Assembly: GCA_030426085.1 (NCBI GenBank)
Contig: JAUHYW010000083.1
Span: 1 to 42,515 of the forward strand
Length of the DNA stretch: 42,515 nucleotides
Direction of reading: 5' to 3'
DNA from: a bacterium
GTDB taxonomy: Bacteria > Myxococcota_A > Bradymonadia > UBA7976 > UBA1532
This document shows positions 31,182 through 38,440 of this stretch, one piece after another. The position numbers and the translations under genes are program-made. The notes beneath the pieces were generated by a model. The model saw only the letters and a program-made list of their open reading frames with translations, had not been told where the DNA came from and did not search any database. Within the stretch, counting starts at the first letter, position 1. Each line of letters opens with the position of its first letter.

Positions 31182-34100
31182 ATGTCCGAACTGCGCCCGA
31201 TCTGGGCCCTGCTGGTGGGGATCGATCACTTCCTGGCAGTCAACGACCTCGACGGCTGCGGGCACGACGTGGGCGCGATGTATGGCTTCCTGCGCAACGG
31301 CTACGCGGTGCCCGAGGCCAACATCCGGATGCTGCGCGACGCGCAGGCCACCCGCCAGGGCATCATCGACGCCTTCTTCGAGCACCTCGTCGACAACGAC
31401 GCCATCCGGCCGGGCGACCAGATCCTGTTCCACTTCAGCGGGCACGGGGCGAACATGCTCGACCCGCTCGACGCCTCGCCCACCGGCCTGATCGAGAGCC
31501 TGGTGGCCCACGACAGCGGCGTCGAGGGGGTCTTCAACATCCCCGATACCACCGTCGCGGCCATGCTCGAGCTGCTCGCCGCGAAGCGGGGCACCAACAT
31601 CACCGTCGTGCTCGACTGCTGCCACTCGGGATCGGGCACCCGGGCCGGCGGCAAGAAGGCCCCCCGGACGCGGCTGACCGAGCCCGACACCCGGGTGCCG
31701 CCCGCGCAGCTCGACGCCGAGATCGTGCAGGCGGCCAAGGCGATGGGGGTCGGCAAGCGCTGGCGCGAAGAGGGGCTGCCCTACACCCTGCTCGCCGCCT
31801 GCCGCGACCGGGAGCTGGCCCAGGAGTACATCGACTACTTCGAAGACGGCGAGCCGGCCTACGGCGCGTTCACCTGGCACCTGACCGACGCCCTGTGGAA
31901 GCTCCAGCCGGGCACCTCGTACGCCATGCTGCACGAGGCCGTCGCGGCGCAGGTCAACGCCTACAACCCGTACCAGATGCCGCAGCTCGAGGGGGTGACC
32001 GACCGCGCGGTCTTCGGCGCGCTGACCGTGCGCCGGGATCCGTTCATCACGGTGACCGGGGTCGAGAAGGGCGAGCTGCTGCTGAGCAGCGGCCGGGTGC
32101 ACGGCGTCGGCAAGAACGCGATCCTGAACCTGTACCCCAAAGAGGTGCAGACCCTCGACGACCTGCCGCCCGAGCCGATCGCCACCGCTCAGGTGACCTC
32201 GGTGGGCCCGAGCACCAGCAAGGCGTACGCCTCGATCGCCAACCCCGAGTCGCTGCTGCTCGCCCGGGCCATCGTCGAGGAGCCGGGCGAGGTGGCCCCC
32301 CAGCGCACCGTCGCGTTCGAGGCCGACGACGACGCCGCCGACGCCGCGAAGGCGGCCCTCGACGCGCTGAAGGTGCTCGTCGACCGCTCCCAGCTCGTGA
32401 CCCCCGCCGCCGGTGATCGGGCCGAGTTCGTGGTGCGAGCCGAGGGCGAGGCGCTGGTCATCCGGGGCAACGACGAGCCCGATCCGCTGGTCGAGCCGGC
32501 CTCCATCGGCTGCGACGCGGGCAAGGCGGTGATCGCGCTCGACAGCATCGCCCGCTTCCGTCGAGTGGCCGGGCTGCGCAACGACGAGCCCGGCTCGCGG
32601 ATCCAGGGCAGCGTCGGGGTGCGCTTCCGGCAGTACGTGGAGGGCGCCCGGCCCCAGGACATGCCCATCGTCGAGCCGACCGACAGCGAGGTGTCGCTGA
32701 CCTACGACCCCGAGGCCGAGGAGAGCCCGTACCTCATCGAGGTGGTCAACAACAGCCCCAACGAGATCTACGTGACGGTGCTGATGCTGTATCAGGACTA
32801 CAGCATCGCCCACCAGAACCAGGAGTCGAGCAAGCAGTCCATCGACCCCGGGCGCAGCTTCTTCGTGGGTCACACCGCCCCCTATGACATGTTCCTGGCG
32901 TGGCTGCCGGGGGACGCGCCGGGCGAGCCGCTGTGGACGACGAGCCACAACCGGGTCAAGGTCGTCGCCACCCTCAAGCCGACCGATCTGACCCTGCTCT
33001 TGCAGCAGGGCCTCGACGTGCCGCCGCCGGGCCCCGGGCACCGCAGCGCGGGCCTCGAGGCGCTCATCAGCCAAGGGGTCACCGGCCACCGCATGGGCCG
33101 CCGCCGGGGGCGCAAGACCGAGGACTGGGGCACCGGTGATCTGGCCTTCAGCGTGGTGCGCAAGCCGGCCGACGTGCGGATCGAGGCCGGCCGCAGCGCC
33201 CTGGGCGAAGGCATCACCCTGCACGCCCCGGATGGCTTCGCGGGGCGGGCCGAGCTGGCGACCACGGGTCAGATCACCCGCGGCGCCGGCGGGCTGGCGC
33301 TGCCCCCCGGGCTGCGCGACGGCTTCAAGGCCCTCGGCCTGCCCGGCGGCCGGAGCGCCAGCGGCGGGGTGGTGATATCGCTGACGCTCGACGAGGCTCA
33401 GCGCGCGAGGATCGCGCCCGACAACCCGCTGCGGCTCGAAGCCCGGGGGTCGGACGACCTGTGGCCCATCGCGTTCGACGGCGAAGACTTCGTGCTCGCC
33501 GGCCGCCCCGAGGCCGGCGGATCACGCATCACCCACCTGCCGCCGGCCGTCGGCCCCGCCTCGCGAGGCGCGCTCGAGCGCACGCTGAAGCTCTACTTCT
33601 ACAAGAAGACCGGACAGGAGGAGCCCACCGTCGGCCTGCACACCGTGCGCATGGTCGACGGCCAGCCGCAGTACGCCGACACCCGCCCCGAAGACACGCC
33701 GAAGGGGGGGCGGGCGCTGCTGGTGGTGCACGGCTTCGCCTCGGGCACCCTGGGCCAGACCCGGGTGCTGGCCCCGGCCCTGTCATCGCTGGGCTATGAC
33801 ACCATCCTGGCGTATGACTACGAGTCGTTCGGCACCCCCATCGCCGAGAACGGCGCCGCGCTGGCCGAGGCGCTGATGGCCGCCGGCTTCGGCGCCGACG
33901 ACGGGCGCACCCTCGATGTCTTCGCCCACTCGATGGGCGGCCTCGTCTCACGAGCGATGGTCGAGCTGTCGGGCGGGGCCCGCTACGTCGACCGGATGGT
34001 GCTGGCCGGCTCGCCGAACAACGGCACCCCGCTGATGAACCGGGTGAAGAACCTCGAGACCCTGATCAACATCGCGATCAACAAGGTGCTCGGCCCGGCG

Positions 34101-34499
34101 GTGGGCGGGGTGCTGGCGTGGCTGCTGCGCTCGGTCGTCAAGGCCGCCGTCGGACCCGCCGATCTGGCCGTCGGATCGGACTTCCTCGACCGGCTCAACC
34201 GGCCGTCGGGCGGCCGCATCCCCTATCTGGCCCTCGACGGTCGGGCGCCCCTCGTCGACGACGACGCCGGCTTCGTGAAGCGCATGGCGGCCAAGGGCGC
34301 CGGCGTCGCGCTGGGCCTGCTCTTCGGCGAGCCTCACGACCTCGTCGTGGGCAGCAAGAGCATCACCGGGATCCAGGGCGCGGCCTACCCCGCGCTGAGC
34401 ACGATCACGACCCGCTGCAACCACTTCGACTACCTGACCGACGAGGCCAGCCTGGACGCGGTGCGCGGCTTCCTCGCCGGCGGAGGCGCGGACGCATGA
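31182..34499 (+). CDS. Caspase-like protease fused to an alpha/beta-hydrolase (lipase-like) domain
   Basis: 1105 residues. The N-terminal domain (about 1-280) is a caspase/metacaspase-type peptidase: IWALLVGIDHFLAVNDLDGC, then HFSGHG (catalytic His about 88) and VLDCCHSGSG (catalytic Cys about 147), with a long DREL...YGAFTWHLTDALW segment. A middle region (about 290-800) has the GRVHGVGKNAILNLYP module and a beta-rich VVNNSPNEIYVTVLMLYQDY stretch usual in bacterial caspase proteins. The C-terminal domain (about 835-1105) is a hydrolase: LLVVHGFASGTLG (oxyanion), FAHSMGG (Ser 917), HDLVVGSKS (Asp about 1053) and CNHFDYL (His about 1081), a complete predicted triad. GAGGAGGAG precedes the ATG. 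No signal peptide is seen, so it acts in the cytoplasm unless delivered by the particle. Cleavage might release or activate the lipase part. Confidence 0.88.
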   Translation: MSELRPIWALLVGIDHFLAVNDLDGCGHDVGAMYGFLRNGYAVPEANIRMLRDAQATRQGIIDAFFEHLVDNDAIRPGDQILFHFSGHGANMLDPLDASPTGLIESLVAHDSGVEGVFNIPDTTVAAMLELLAAKRGTNITVVLDCCHSGSGTRAGGKKAPRTRLTEPDTRVPPAQLDAEIVQAAKAMGVGKRWREEGLPYTLLAACRDRELAQEYIDYFEDGEPAYGAFTWHLTDALWKLQPGTSYAMLHEAVAAQVNAYNPYQMPQLEGVTDRAVFGALTVRRDPFITVTGVEKGELLLSSGRVHGVGKNAILNLYPKEVQTLDDLPPEPIATAQVTSVGPSTSKAYASIANPESLLLARAIVEEPGEVAPQRTVAFEADDDAADAAKAALDALKVLVDRSQLVTPAAGDRAEFVVRAEGEALVIRGNDEPDPLVEPASIGCDAGKAVIALDSIARFRRVAGLRNDEPGSRIQGSVGVRFRQYVEGARPQDMPIVEPTDSEVSLTYDPEAEESPYLIEVVNNSPNEIYVTVLMLYQDYSIAHQNQESSKQSIDPGRSFFVGHTAPYDMFLAWLPGDAPGEPLWTTSHNRVKVVATLKPTDLTLLLQQGLDVPPPGPGHRSAGLEALISQGVTGHRMGRRRGRKTEDWGTGDLAFSVVRKPADVRIEAGRSALGEGITLHAPDGFAGRAELATTGQITRGAGGLALPPGLRDGFKALGLPGGRSASGGVVISLTLDEAQRARIAPDNPLRLEARGSDDLWPIAFDGEDFVLAGRPEAGGSRITHLPPAVGPASRGALERTLKLYFYKKTGQEEPTVGLHTVRMVDGQPQYADTRPEDTPKGGRALLVVHGFASGTLGQTRVLAPALSSLGYDTILAYDYESFGTPIAENGAALAEALMAAGFGADDGRTLDVFAHSMGGLVSRAMVELSGGARYVDRMVLAGSPNNGTPLMNRVKNLETLINIAINKVLGPAVGGVLAWLLRSVVKAAVGPADLAVGSDFLDRLNRPSGGRIPYLALDGRAPLVDDDAGFVKRMAAKGAGVALGLLFGEPHDLVVGSKSITGIQGAAYPALSTITTRCNHFDYLTDEASLDAVRGFLAGGGADA

Positions 34500-35644
34500 G
34501 CACCGAGCACGCCGGCACCCGGATGGGCATGCGCCGGGGCGACGCCCTCGGCAAGCGGGTCGAGCCCCCGCCGCCGGAGCAGGTCGAGCGGGCCGAGGAC
34601 GCGGTCAAGGTCCTGCCCTGGGAGCCTTCGAAGGCCATCCGGGCCAAGGTCATGTTCATGGTGGCCAACTCGACCTCGGCCCCGGTCAACGCCGAGGTCG
34701 AAGAGCGGGCCATCCAGGACGCCATCGACGGCAAGCGCTTCGTCTTCCAGAAGGTGCCCGACGTGCGGGCCGAGGACCTCTTCCGCTCGATGAAGGAGGA
34801 GGAGCCCCACATCGTGCACTTCAGCGGCCACGGGACCGGCTCCGACGGCCTGGCCATGAAGAACCGGGATGGGGATCCCACCACCATCACCGCCCGCGAG
34901 CTGGGCCTGATCTTCAAGGATCTGGCGGCCCAGGGCATCGCGGTGCGGGCGGTGCTGCTCAACGCCTGCCTCGCCGAAGAGCAGGCTCAGGCCATCGCAC
35001 CCTACGTGGATAATGTGGTTGGCACCTCAACCCTCGTCGGCGACGACACCGCGGTGACCTTCGCCGCGTCGTTCTACACCGCCATCGCCGAGGGCCGCAC
35101 CGTGCGGGCCGCCTTCGAGGCCGCCCGGGCCCGCTGCGGGGGGGACGTCGAGGGCACCGAGCGCATCTTCCGTCTGTTCTACAGCGAGCCCGAGCCGCCG
35201 CTGCCCGAGCCGAGCTGGAAGAAGTTCGCCCTCACCGGGGTCCTCATCAACATCCTCGCCGTCGCCGGGTGGTTCATCTACGGCGCGATCACCAGCGACC
35301 CGATCGCGCCCGACGTGGGCCCGCCGGACGCCGCCGCCGCCGCCCCGCCCATGCCTCTCGATCCCGACGCAGCCCCGCCGGACGCCGCCCCGCCCGACGC
35401 CGCCCCCGCCCCCGACGCAGCGAAGCCCGACCCCGTGAAGTCGAAGCCGGCCCGCGTCGTGCGCCGCAGCGCCCGCATCTGCGCCCGCGACCTGAAGGCC
35501 GGGCGCAACCTCGTGGTGCGCAGCCAGGACTGCTGCCAGGGCAGCATCCCCGTCTCGCCAGCCCAGAAGCAGGCCGTCACCGCCGACCTCGGCCGGTGCA
35601 CCACAGTGCTGTATTGCAGCGCCATCTCCGCGAGCTGTCGATGA
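34496..35644 (+). CDS. CHAT-type caspase-like protease with transmembrane segment and Cys-rich tail
   Basis: 382 residues starting in an ATGA overlap with the caspase-lipase gene. The N-terminal CHAT domain shows HIVHFSGHGTG (His about 112) and VLLNACLAEEQA (Cys about 158), then VVGTSTLVGDDTAVTFAASFYTAIAEG, typical of the CHAT peptidase family of the caspase clan. A single transmembrane helix (FALTGVLINILAVAGWFIYGAI, about 245-266) preceded by lysines predicts the protease in the cytoplasm. A Pro/Asp/Ala linker (PPDAAPPDAAPAPDAAKPD) leads to a 60-residue tail with six cysteines (RSARICARDL; SQDCCQGS; GRCTTVLYCS), probably disulfide-bonded in the periplasm. The layout suggests a periplasmic sensor controlling a cytoplasmic protease. 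The target is unknown; the neighbouring caspase-lipase is the obvious candidate. Confidence 0.88.
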   Translation: MSTEHAGTRMGMRRGDALGKRVEPPPPEQVERAEDAVKVLPWEPSKAIRAKVMFMVANSTSAPVNAEVEERAIQDAIDGKRFVFQKVPDVRAEDLFRSMKEEEPHIVHFSGHGTGSDGLAMKNRDGDPTTITARELGLIFKDLAAQGIAVRAVLLNACLAEEQAQAIAPYVDNVVGTSTLVGDDTAVTFAASFYTAIAEGRTVRAAFEAARARCGGDVEGTERIFRLFYSEPEPPLPEPSWKKFALTGVLINILAVAGWFIYGAITSDPIAPDVGPPDAAAAAPPMPLDPDAAPPDAAPPDAAPAPDAAKPDPVKSKPARVVRRSARICARDLKAGRNLVVRSQDCCQGSIPVSPAQKQAVTADLGRCTTVLYCSAISASCR

Positions 35645-35754
35645 GCACCGACCGCCCCCCTGCCCCCGGATCGGGGGATGGCGCCGCGCGGCCGACCGGG
35701 GCACGCTCGACCCGCGCCGCGCTGCGCCGCCACCGCACGGGGAGCCCCCGATGA
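35641..35754 (+). CDS. Possible 37-residue ORF coupled at both ends
   Basis: The frame starts in an ATGA overlap with the CHAT gene stop and ends in an ATGA overlap with the next gene start, exactly bridging the two. The peptide is Arg/Ala/Pro/Gly-rich (STDRPPAPGSGDGAARPTG then ARSTRAALRRHRTGSPR) with no recognisable domain. Composition alone would make it a chance frame in such GC-rich DNA, but the double overlap matches the coupling used along this operon. It could serve as a translational relay rather than make a useful protein. Confidence 0.35.
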   Translation: MSTDRPPAPGSGDGAARPTGARSTRAALRRHRTGSPR

Positions 35755-36203
35755 AGATCTCGTTCCGCACCGCCCTGATCCTCATCGCCATCGCCCTCGT
35801 CGCGGTCATCGTCGTGGGCGTCGTCTGGGGCGAAGGCCCCGCCGCGTGGCTGCTCGCCGCGCTCGGCGGAGGCGGCGGCACGCTGACCTACGCCCAGAAG
35901 AAGAAGCTGCTGAAGAACGCCGACGCGGCCCGCGACGGCGCCGCCGACGCCCGCCGCGAAGGCGACGCCGCCGCCGCCGAGCACGCCGCAGCCAGCGCCC
36001 GGGCCGAGGGCTTCGTCGAGCGCCTCGACCGCGACATCGCCGACGCGCCGGCCCGCGACGCCGCCTCCGACGCCGCCGCCCGCGCCGCCGCCGACGCCGC
36101 CGGCCGCGCCGTACTCGACGCGCCGACCGCCGCCGACGACGACCTGCTCATCGCCTCGTCCTCGGTCGCCGACTCGATCCGCCGCGGCGAAGAGGAGTCC
36201 TGA
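35751..36203 (+). CDS. Small membrane-anchored Ala-rich coiled-coil protein
   Basis: 150 residues. The N-terminus FRTALILIAIALVAVIVVGVVWG is a transmembrane or uncleaved signal segment, followed by a second hydrophobic Gly-rich stretch (AAWLLAALGGGGG). The remainder is Ala/Asp/Arg-rich with heptad-like spacing (AARDGAADARREGDAAAAEHAAASARAEGFVERLDRDI), predicted to be a long helix. The end is acidic and basic (SIRRGEEES). It is coupled by ATGA and TGATG overlaps to both neighbours. Small coiled-coil membrane pairs at the end of phage operons often act in lysis (spanin- or holin-like); that is an inference from layout, not from homology. Confidence 0.55.
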   Translation: MKISFRTALILIAIALVAVIVVGVVWGEGPAAWLLAALGGGGGTLTYAQKKKLLKNADAARDGAADARREGDAAAAEHAAASARAEGFVERLDRDIADAPARDAASDAAARAAADAAGRAVLDAPTAADDDLLIASSSVADSIRRGEEES

Positions 36204-36724
36204 TGCACCCCCCGTCCCCCCACCTCGGCGCCCTGCCGATCATCGCCGCCCTCATCGCCACCCTCGCCGTCGGCCCCGCCCTGGCCCAGGCCCCGGCCTG
36301 CGTCGACGCCCTGAAGCACGGCGAGGACGTGCCCTGCCAGCTCGTGCTGAAGCCGGGCGCCCGAGCCCCCTTCCGGGGCGTTCTGCTCAGCCCGGCGCAG
36401 TCGAAGAAGGTGCAGGCCGACATCGCCACCCTCGAGACGGCCTACGCCGAGCAGCAGAAGCTCACCGCCGCCGCCCGCGCCGAGCGCGACGCCGCCCGCG
36501 AAGAGAGCCGGGCCGTCGTCTCCGACCTGCTACGGACCGGGCAGCGCCTGGAGCGGGCCAACGCCGATCTGATCGAGTCGAGCAAGACCCTCGACGCATC
36601 GAACCGCGAGCTGTCTGAGGCGGTGGAGAAGATGCCCACCCGGGGTACGCTCATCCTCACCGCGAGCCTGATCGCGGTCGCGGCCTTCGCCGGGGGCTAC
36701 GGGCTGGCGAAGATCCTGAACTGA
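36203..36724 (+). CDS. Secreted coiled-coil protein with C-terminal membrane anchor, last gene of the operon
   Basis: 173 residues starting in a TGATG overlap. A signal peptide (LPIIAALIATLAVGPALA, cleavage after residue 28) is followed by ACVDALKHGEDVPCQLVLKPGARAPFRGVLLS, with two cysteines that could pair. Residues about 70-140 are helical with heptads (TLETAYAEQQKLTAAARAERDAAREESRAVVSDLL). The C-terminus TLILTASLIAVAAFAGGYGLAKILN is a membrane anchor. The GxxAPFxGVLL phrase followed by a coiled coil and a membrane segment recalls spanin-like phage proteins as I remember them, but the match cannot be verified here. The protein would sit in the periplasm tethered to the inner membrane, with the preceding protein as possible partner. 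A weak hairpin follows the stop. Confidence 0.55.
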   Translation: MHPPSPHLGALPIIAALIATLAVGPALAQAPACVDALKHGEDVPCQLVLKPGARAPFRGVLLSPAQSKKVQADIATLETAYAEQQKLTAAARAERDAAREESRAVVSDLLRTGQRLERANADLIESSKTLDASNRELSEAVEKMPTRGTLILTASLIAVAAFAGGYGLAKILN

Positions 36725-36726
36725 GC

Positions 36727-36794
36727 GGAGGGCCCTCCCTCCATCCTCTGGCGCCCGAGTCCAGGGCGCCGAACCGGCTCAGTGGCGATTTTTT
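36727..36794 (+). terminator. Possible operon-end terminator (hairpins plus T6)
   Basis: Two structures follow the last operon stop: the palindrome GGAGGGCCCTCC (36727-36738) and a GGCGCCC/GGGCGCC stem with a seven-base loop (36750-36770). A T6 run comes 18 bases later (36789-36794). The distance is too long for a textbook intrinsic terminator, so termination here is only plausible. Confidence 0.35.
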
Positions 36795-36834
36795 CACGAT
36801 TTTGCGCAACAACGGCGCTGGCTGATCGATGAGC

Positions 36835-36861
36835 CCTCCGAGACCACGACGTGCTCGGAGG
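36835..36861 (+). promoter_or_regulatory. Hairpin sequestering the transposase ribosome binding site
   Basis: CCTCCGAG (36835-36842) pairs perfectly with CTCGGAGG (36854-36861), and CAC/GTG inside the loop can extend the stem. The right arm contains GGAGG, the only ribosome binding site for the transposase ATG at 36867, five bases away. This would keep translation low, as the 5' hairpin of IS200 tnpA mRNA is known to do. Confidence 0.5.
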
Positions 36862-36866
36862 CCAGA

Positions 36867-37808
36867 ATGCCCCGCCCGCTGATGTTCGTCCCCCGGCCCT
36901 GGACGCCGTTCGAGATCACGATGCGCTGTCTGCACAGCCGCCTGCTGATGCGCCCGGGCGACGCGTGCAGCCGGCGGGTGCTGGGCGTGATCGGGCGGGC
37001 GCTGGAGCTGTATGGCGCGCACGTGCACCTGTACTTCGCCGGGGGCACGAGCAACCACCTGCATCTGGTCGGCGCTTTCGAAAGCGCCGAGTGGAAGGCC
37101 CGATTCAAGTGCCACATCAAGGCCAACATCTCGAAGGAGCTGGGCGAGCTGTTCGACTGGCCGGGCTGCTATTGGGACCGGCGCACGCGGGACATTCCGA
37201 TCCTGGATGACGGGGCGCTGACGGACCGGCTGGCCTACCTGGCCGCGCACGGGGTGAAAGAGGGGCTGGTCGAGACCCCGGGTTGCTGGCCCGGGATCCA
37301 GTGGGTGCGGGCGGTGACCGAGAGCCGGCCGCTGGTGGGGGTGTGGTACGACCGCAGCCGCCTGTGCATGCTGCGGCAGCGATGGGCGAAGCGGGGGCGG
37401 AGCGGCCCGAAGCCGACGCTGGGCGACGTGGCGGTACGGAAGGTCGTGCGGTTGACGCCGCCGCCGATGTGGGCCGGGCTGAGCGCGGACGCGCTGCGCG
37501 CGCGGTGGGTCGAGCTGGTGGCGTTGGCGGTGGAGCGGCATCCGGCGCCGTGGCCCACCCGGGTGGTGGGGACGGCGGCGCTGGTGAAGGCGGACCCGCA
37601 TACCCGGCCGCCGCGGACGAAGAAGTCACCGGCGCCGCGGGTGCATACGCGGTGCAAAGCGCTGCGGAAGGCGTGGCGCGAGGCGTACGACGCGTTCGTA
37701 GAGCGGTACCGGGCGGCGTTGCACGCGCTGCGGGAGGGATGGGAGGCGGTGGGGTTCCCGGAGGAGGGGTGCCGGCCGGCGGTGCTGCTGCCGGAGGCGG
37801 GCGGGTAG
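36867..37808 (+). CDS. Y1/REP-associated tyrosine transposase-like protein (HUH family)
   Basis: 313 residues. The N-terminal 180 residues match TnpA_REP/COG1943-type transposases: ITMRCLHSRLLMRP, the HUH-type TSNHLHLVGAF (HLH at about 64-66), AEWKARFKCHIKANISKELGELF, CYWDRRTRDIPILDD, then ALTDRLAYLAAHGVKEGLVE, where family members carry the nucleophilic tyrosine. Here a tyrosine in RLAYLAAHG is the best candidate. The C-terminal 130 residues are Arg-rich helices with no recognised domain. Such proteins cleave single-stranded DNA at hairpin-flanked repeats; the downstream repeat field may be its product. The start at 36867 has GGAGG five bases upstream. It stands between the eCIS operon and an unrelated surface protein. 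Confidence 0.72.
   Translation: MPRPLMFVPRPWTPFEITMRCLHSRLLMRPGDACSRRVLGVIGRALELYGAHVHLYFAGGTSNHLHLVGAFESAEWKARFKCHIKANISKELGELFDWPGCYWDRRTRDIPILDDGALTDRLAYLAAHGVKEGLVETPGCWPGIQWVRAVTESRPLVGVWYDRSRLCMLRQRWAKRGRSGPKPTLGDVAVRKVVRLTPPPMWAGLSADALRARWVELVALAVERHPAPWPTRVVGTAALVKADPHTRPPRTKKSPAPRVHTRCKALRKAWREAYDAFVERYRAALHALREGWEAVGFPEEGCRPAVLLPEAGG
37772..37798 (+). repeat. 27-base segment of the transposase 3' end, duplicated at 38262-38288
   Basis: The two 27-base stretches are identical. The first lies in the last codons of the transposase gene, the second in the middle of the repeat field between two copies of the short unit. The direction of copying cannot be proven, but the coding copy is the likely source. 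Confidence 0.85.
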
Positions 37809-37894
37809 CGGGCGGTCGGCTCGCGCAGGTGCGAGCAGGATGCGGGTTGGCGGGGCGCCGGGGTCGGTGTGCGGAGAGGTGCGCTCTGTCAATG

Positions 37895-38166
37895 GCGTGG
37901 GCGTGGGCGCAGGCGCCGTCAGGCAGCGGAGGTGGTATCTCGTCGTAGCGGAAGGGGCTCGGGAGGGGGCTAGATATCCGACTTCGATACTCGAATGCCC
38001 CTCCGCTCGGTACCATGTAATCGACCTTCATAAGATGGTTGGCACCTTCGATAGCCTTCATAAGATGGCTGGCACCTTCCCAGCGTGGGCGTGGGCGCAG
38101 GCGCCGTCAGGCAGCGGAGGTGGTATCTCGTCGTAGCGGAAGGGGCTCGGGAGGGGGCTAGATATC
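37895..38166 (+). repeat. 84-base perfect direct repeat (37895-37978 and 38083-38166)
   Basis: Both copies begin GCGTGGGCGTGGGCGCAGG and end GGGGGCTAGATATC with no difference over 84 bases, 188 bases apart. Each is followed by a 45-base block (38008-38052; 38166-38210) that differs at one base, the first after an extra 29 bases. The pair represents a recent tandem duplication of about 190 bases. No gene is seen in it. Confidence 0.92.
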
Positions 38167-38313
38167 GGTACCATGTAATCGACCTTCATAAGATGGCTGG
38201 CACCTTCGATGGGCCTTCATAAGATGGCTGGCACCTTCCCATAAGATGGCTGGCACCTGCCCCGGCCGGCGGTGCTGCTGCCGGAGGCTGGCCATAAGAT
38301 GGCTGGCACCTTC
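38029..38313 (+). repeat. Six dispersed copies of a 21-base unit (core TAAGATGGCTGGCACCTT)
   Basis: Copies start at 38029, 38059, 38187, 38218, 38240 and 38293. They are identical except for one T in the first and a changed third-last base in the fifth. Spacing is irregular (30, 128, 31, 22 and 53 bases), unlike a CRISPR array. The unit lies beside a REP-type transposase gene and may be its recognition or by-product sequence. Confidence 0.9.
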
Positions 38314-38325
38314 CCCCACCTTCAG

Positions 38326-38440
38326 CAGCATGAAGTGGTAGGCACTCAAACAGCACCTTCAGCAGCATGAAGTGGTAGGCACTCAAACCAGCATGAAGTG
38401 GTAGGCACTCAAACCAGCATGAAGTGGTAGGCACTCAAAC
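38326..38440 (+). repeat. Four copies of a 26-base unit (core TGAAGTGGTAGGCACTC)
   Basis: Copies start at 38326, 38363, 38389 and 38415; the last three are head-to-tail with no spacer. Beyond 38440 the unit decays into partial CACTCAAACCAG pieces up to about 38490. The core TGG(C/T)(T/A)GGCAC(C/T) is shared with the 21-base unit, so the two families are probably related. Confidence 0.88.

Larger units (their letters stand above)
5099..36724 (+). other. Single long plus-strand operon: eCIS structural genes plus protease/envelope module
   Basis: All genes from the tail terminator to the small coiled-coil proteins lie on one strand with gaps of 0-63 bases and many stop-start overlaps (ATGA, TGATG, GTGA, CTGA). 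No internal terminator-like hairpin with a T-tract was noticed. The continuity joins the proteases and envelope proteins to the injection system in one transcription unit or a set of closely coupled ones. Confidence 0.75.

Noticed and set aside
38029-38313. TGGCACC in the repeat units as sigma-54 promoter -24 elements
   Set aside because: The TGC element expected ten bases downstream is missing in all six copies.
38029-38440. Short repeats as a CRISPR array
   Set aside because: Spacers differ greatly in length or are absent, the repeats are not palindromic in CRISPR fashion, and no cas genes are in the window.
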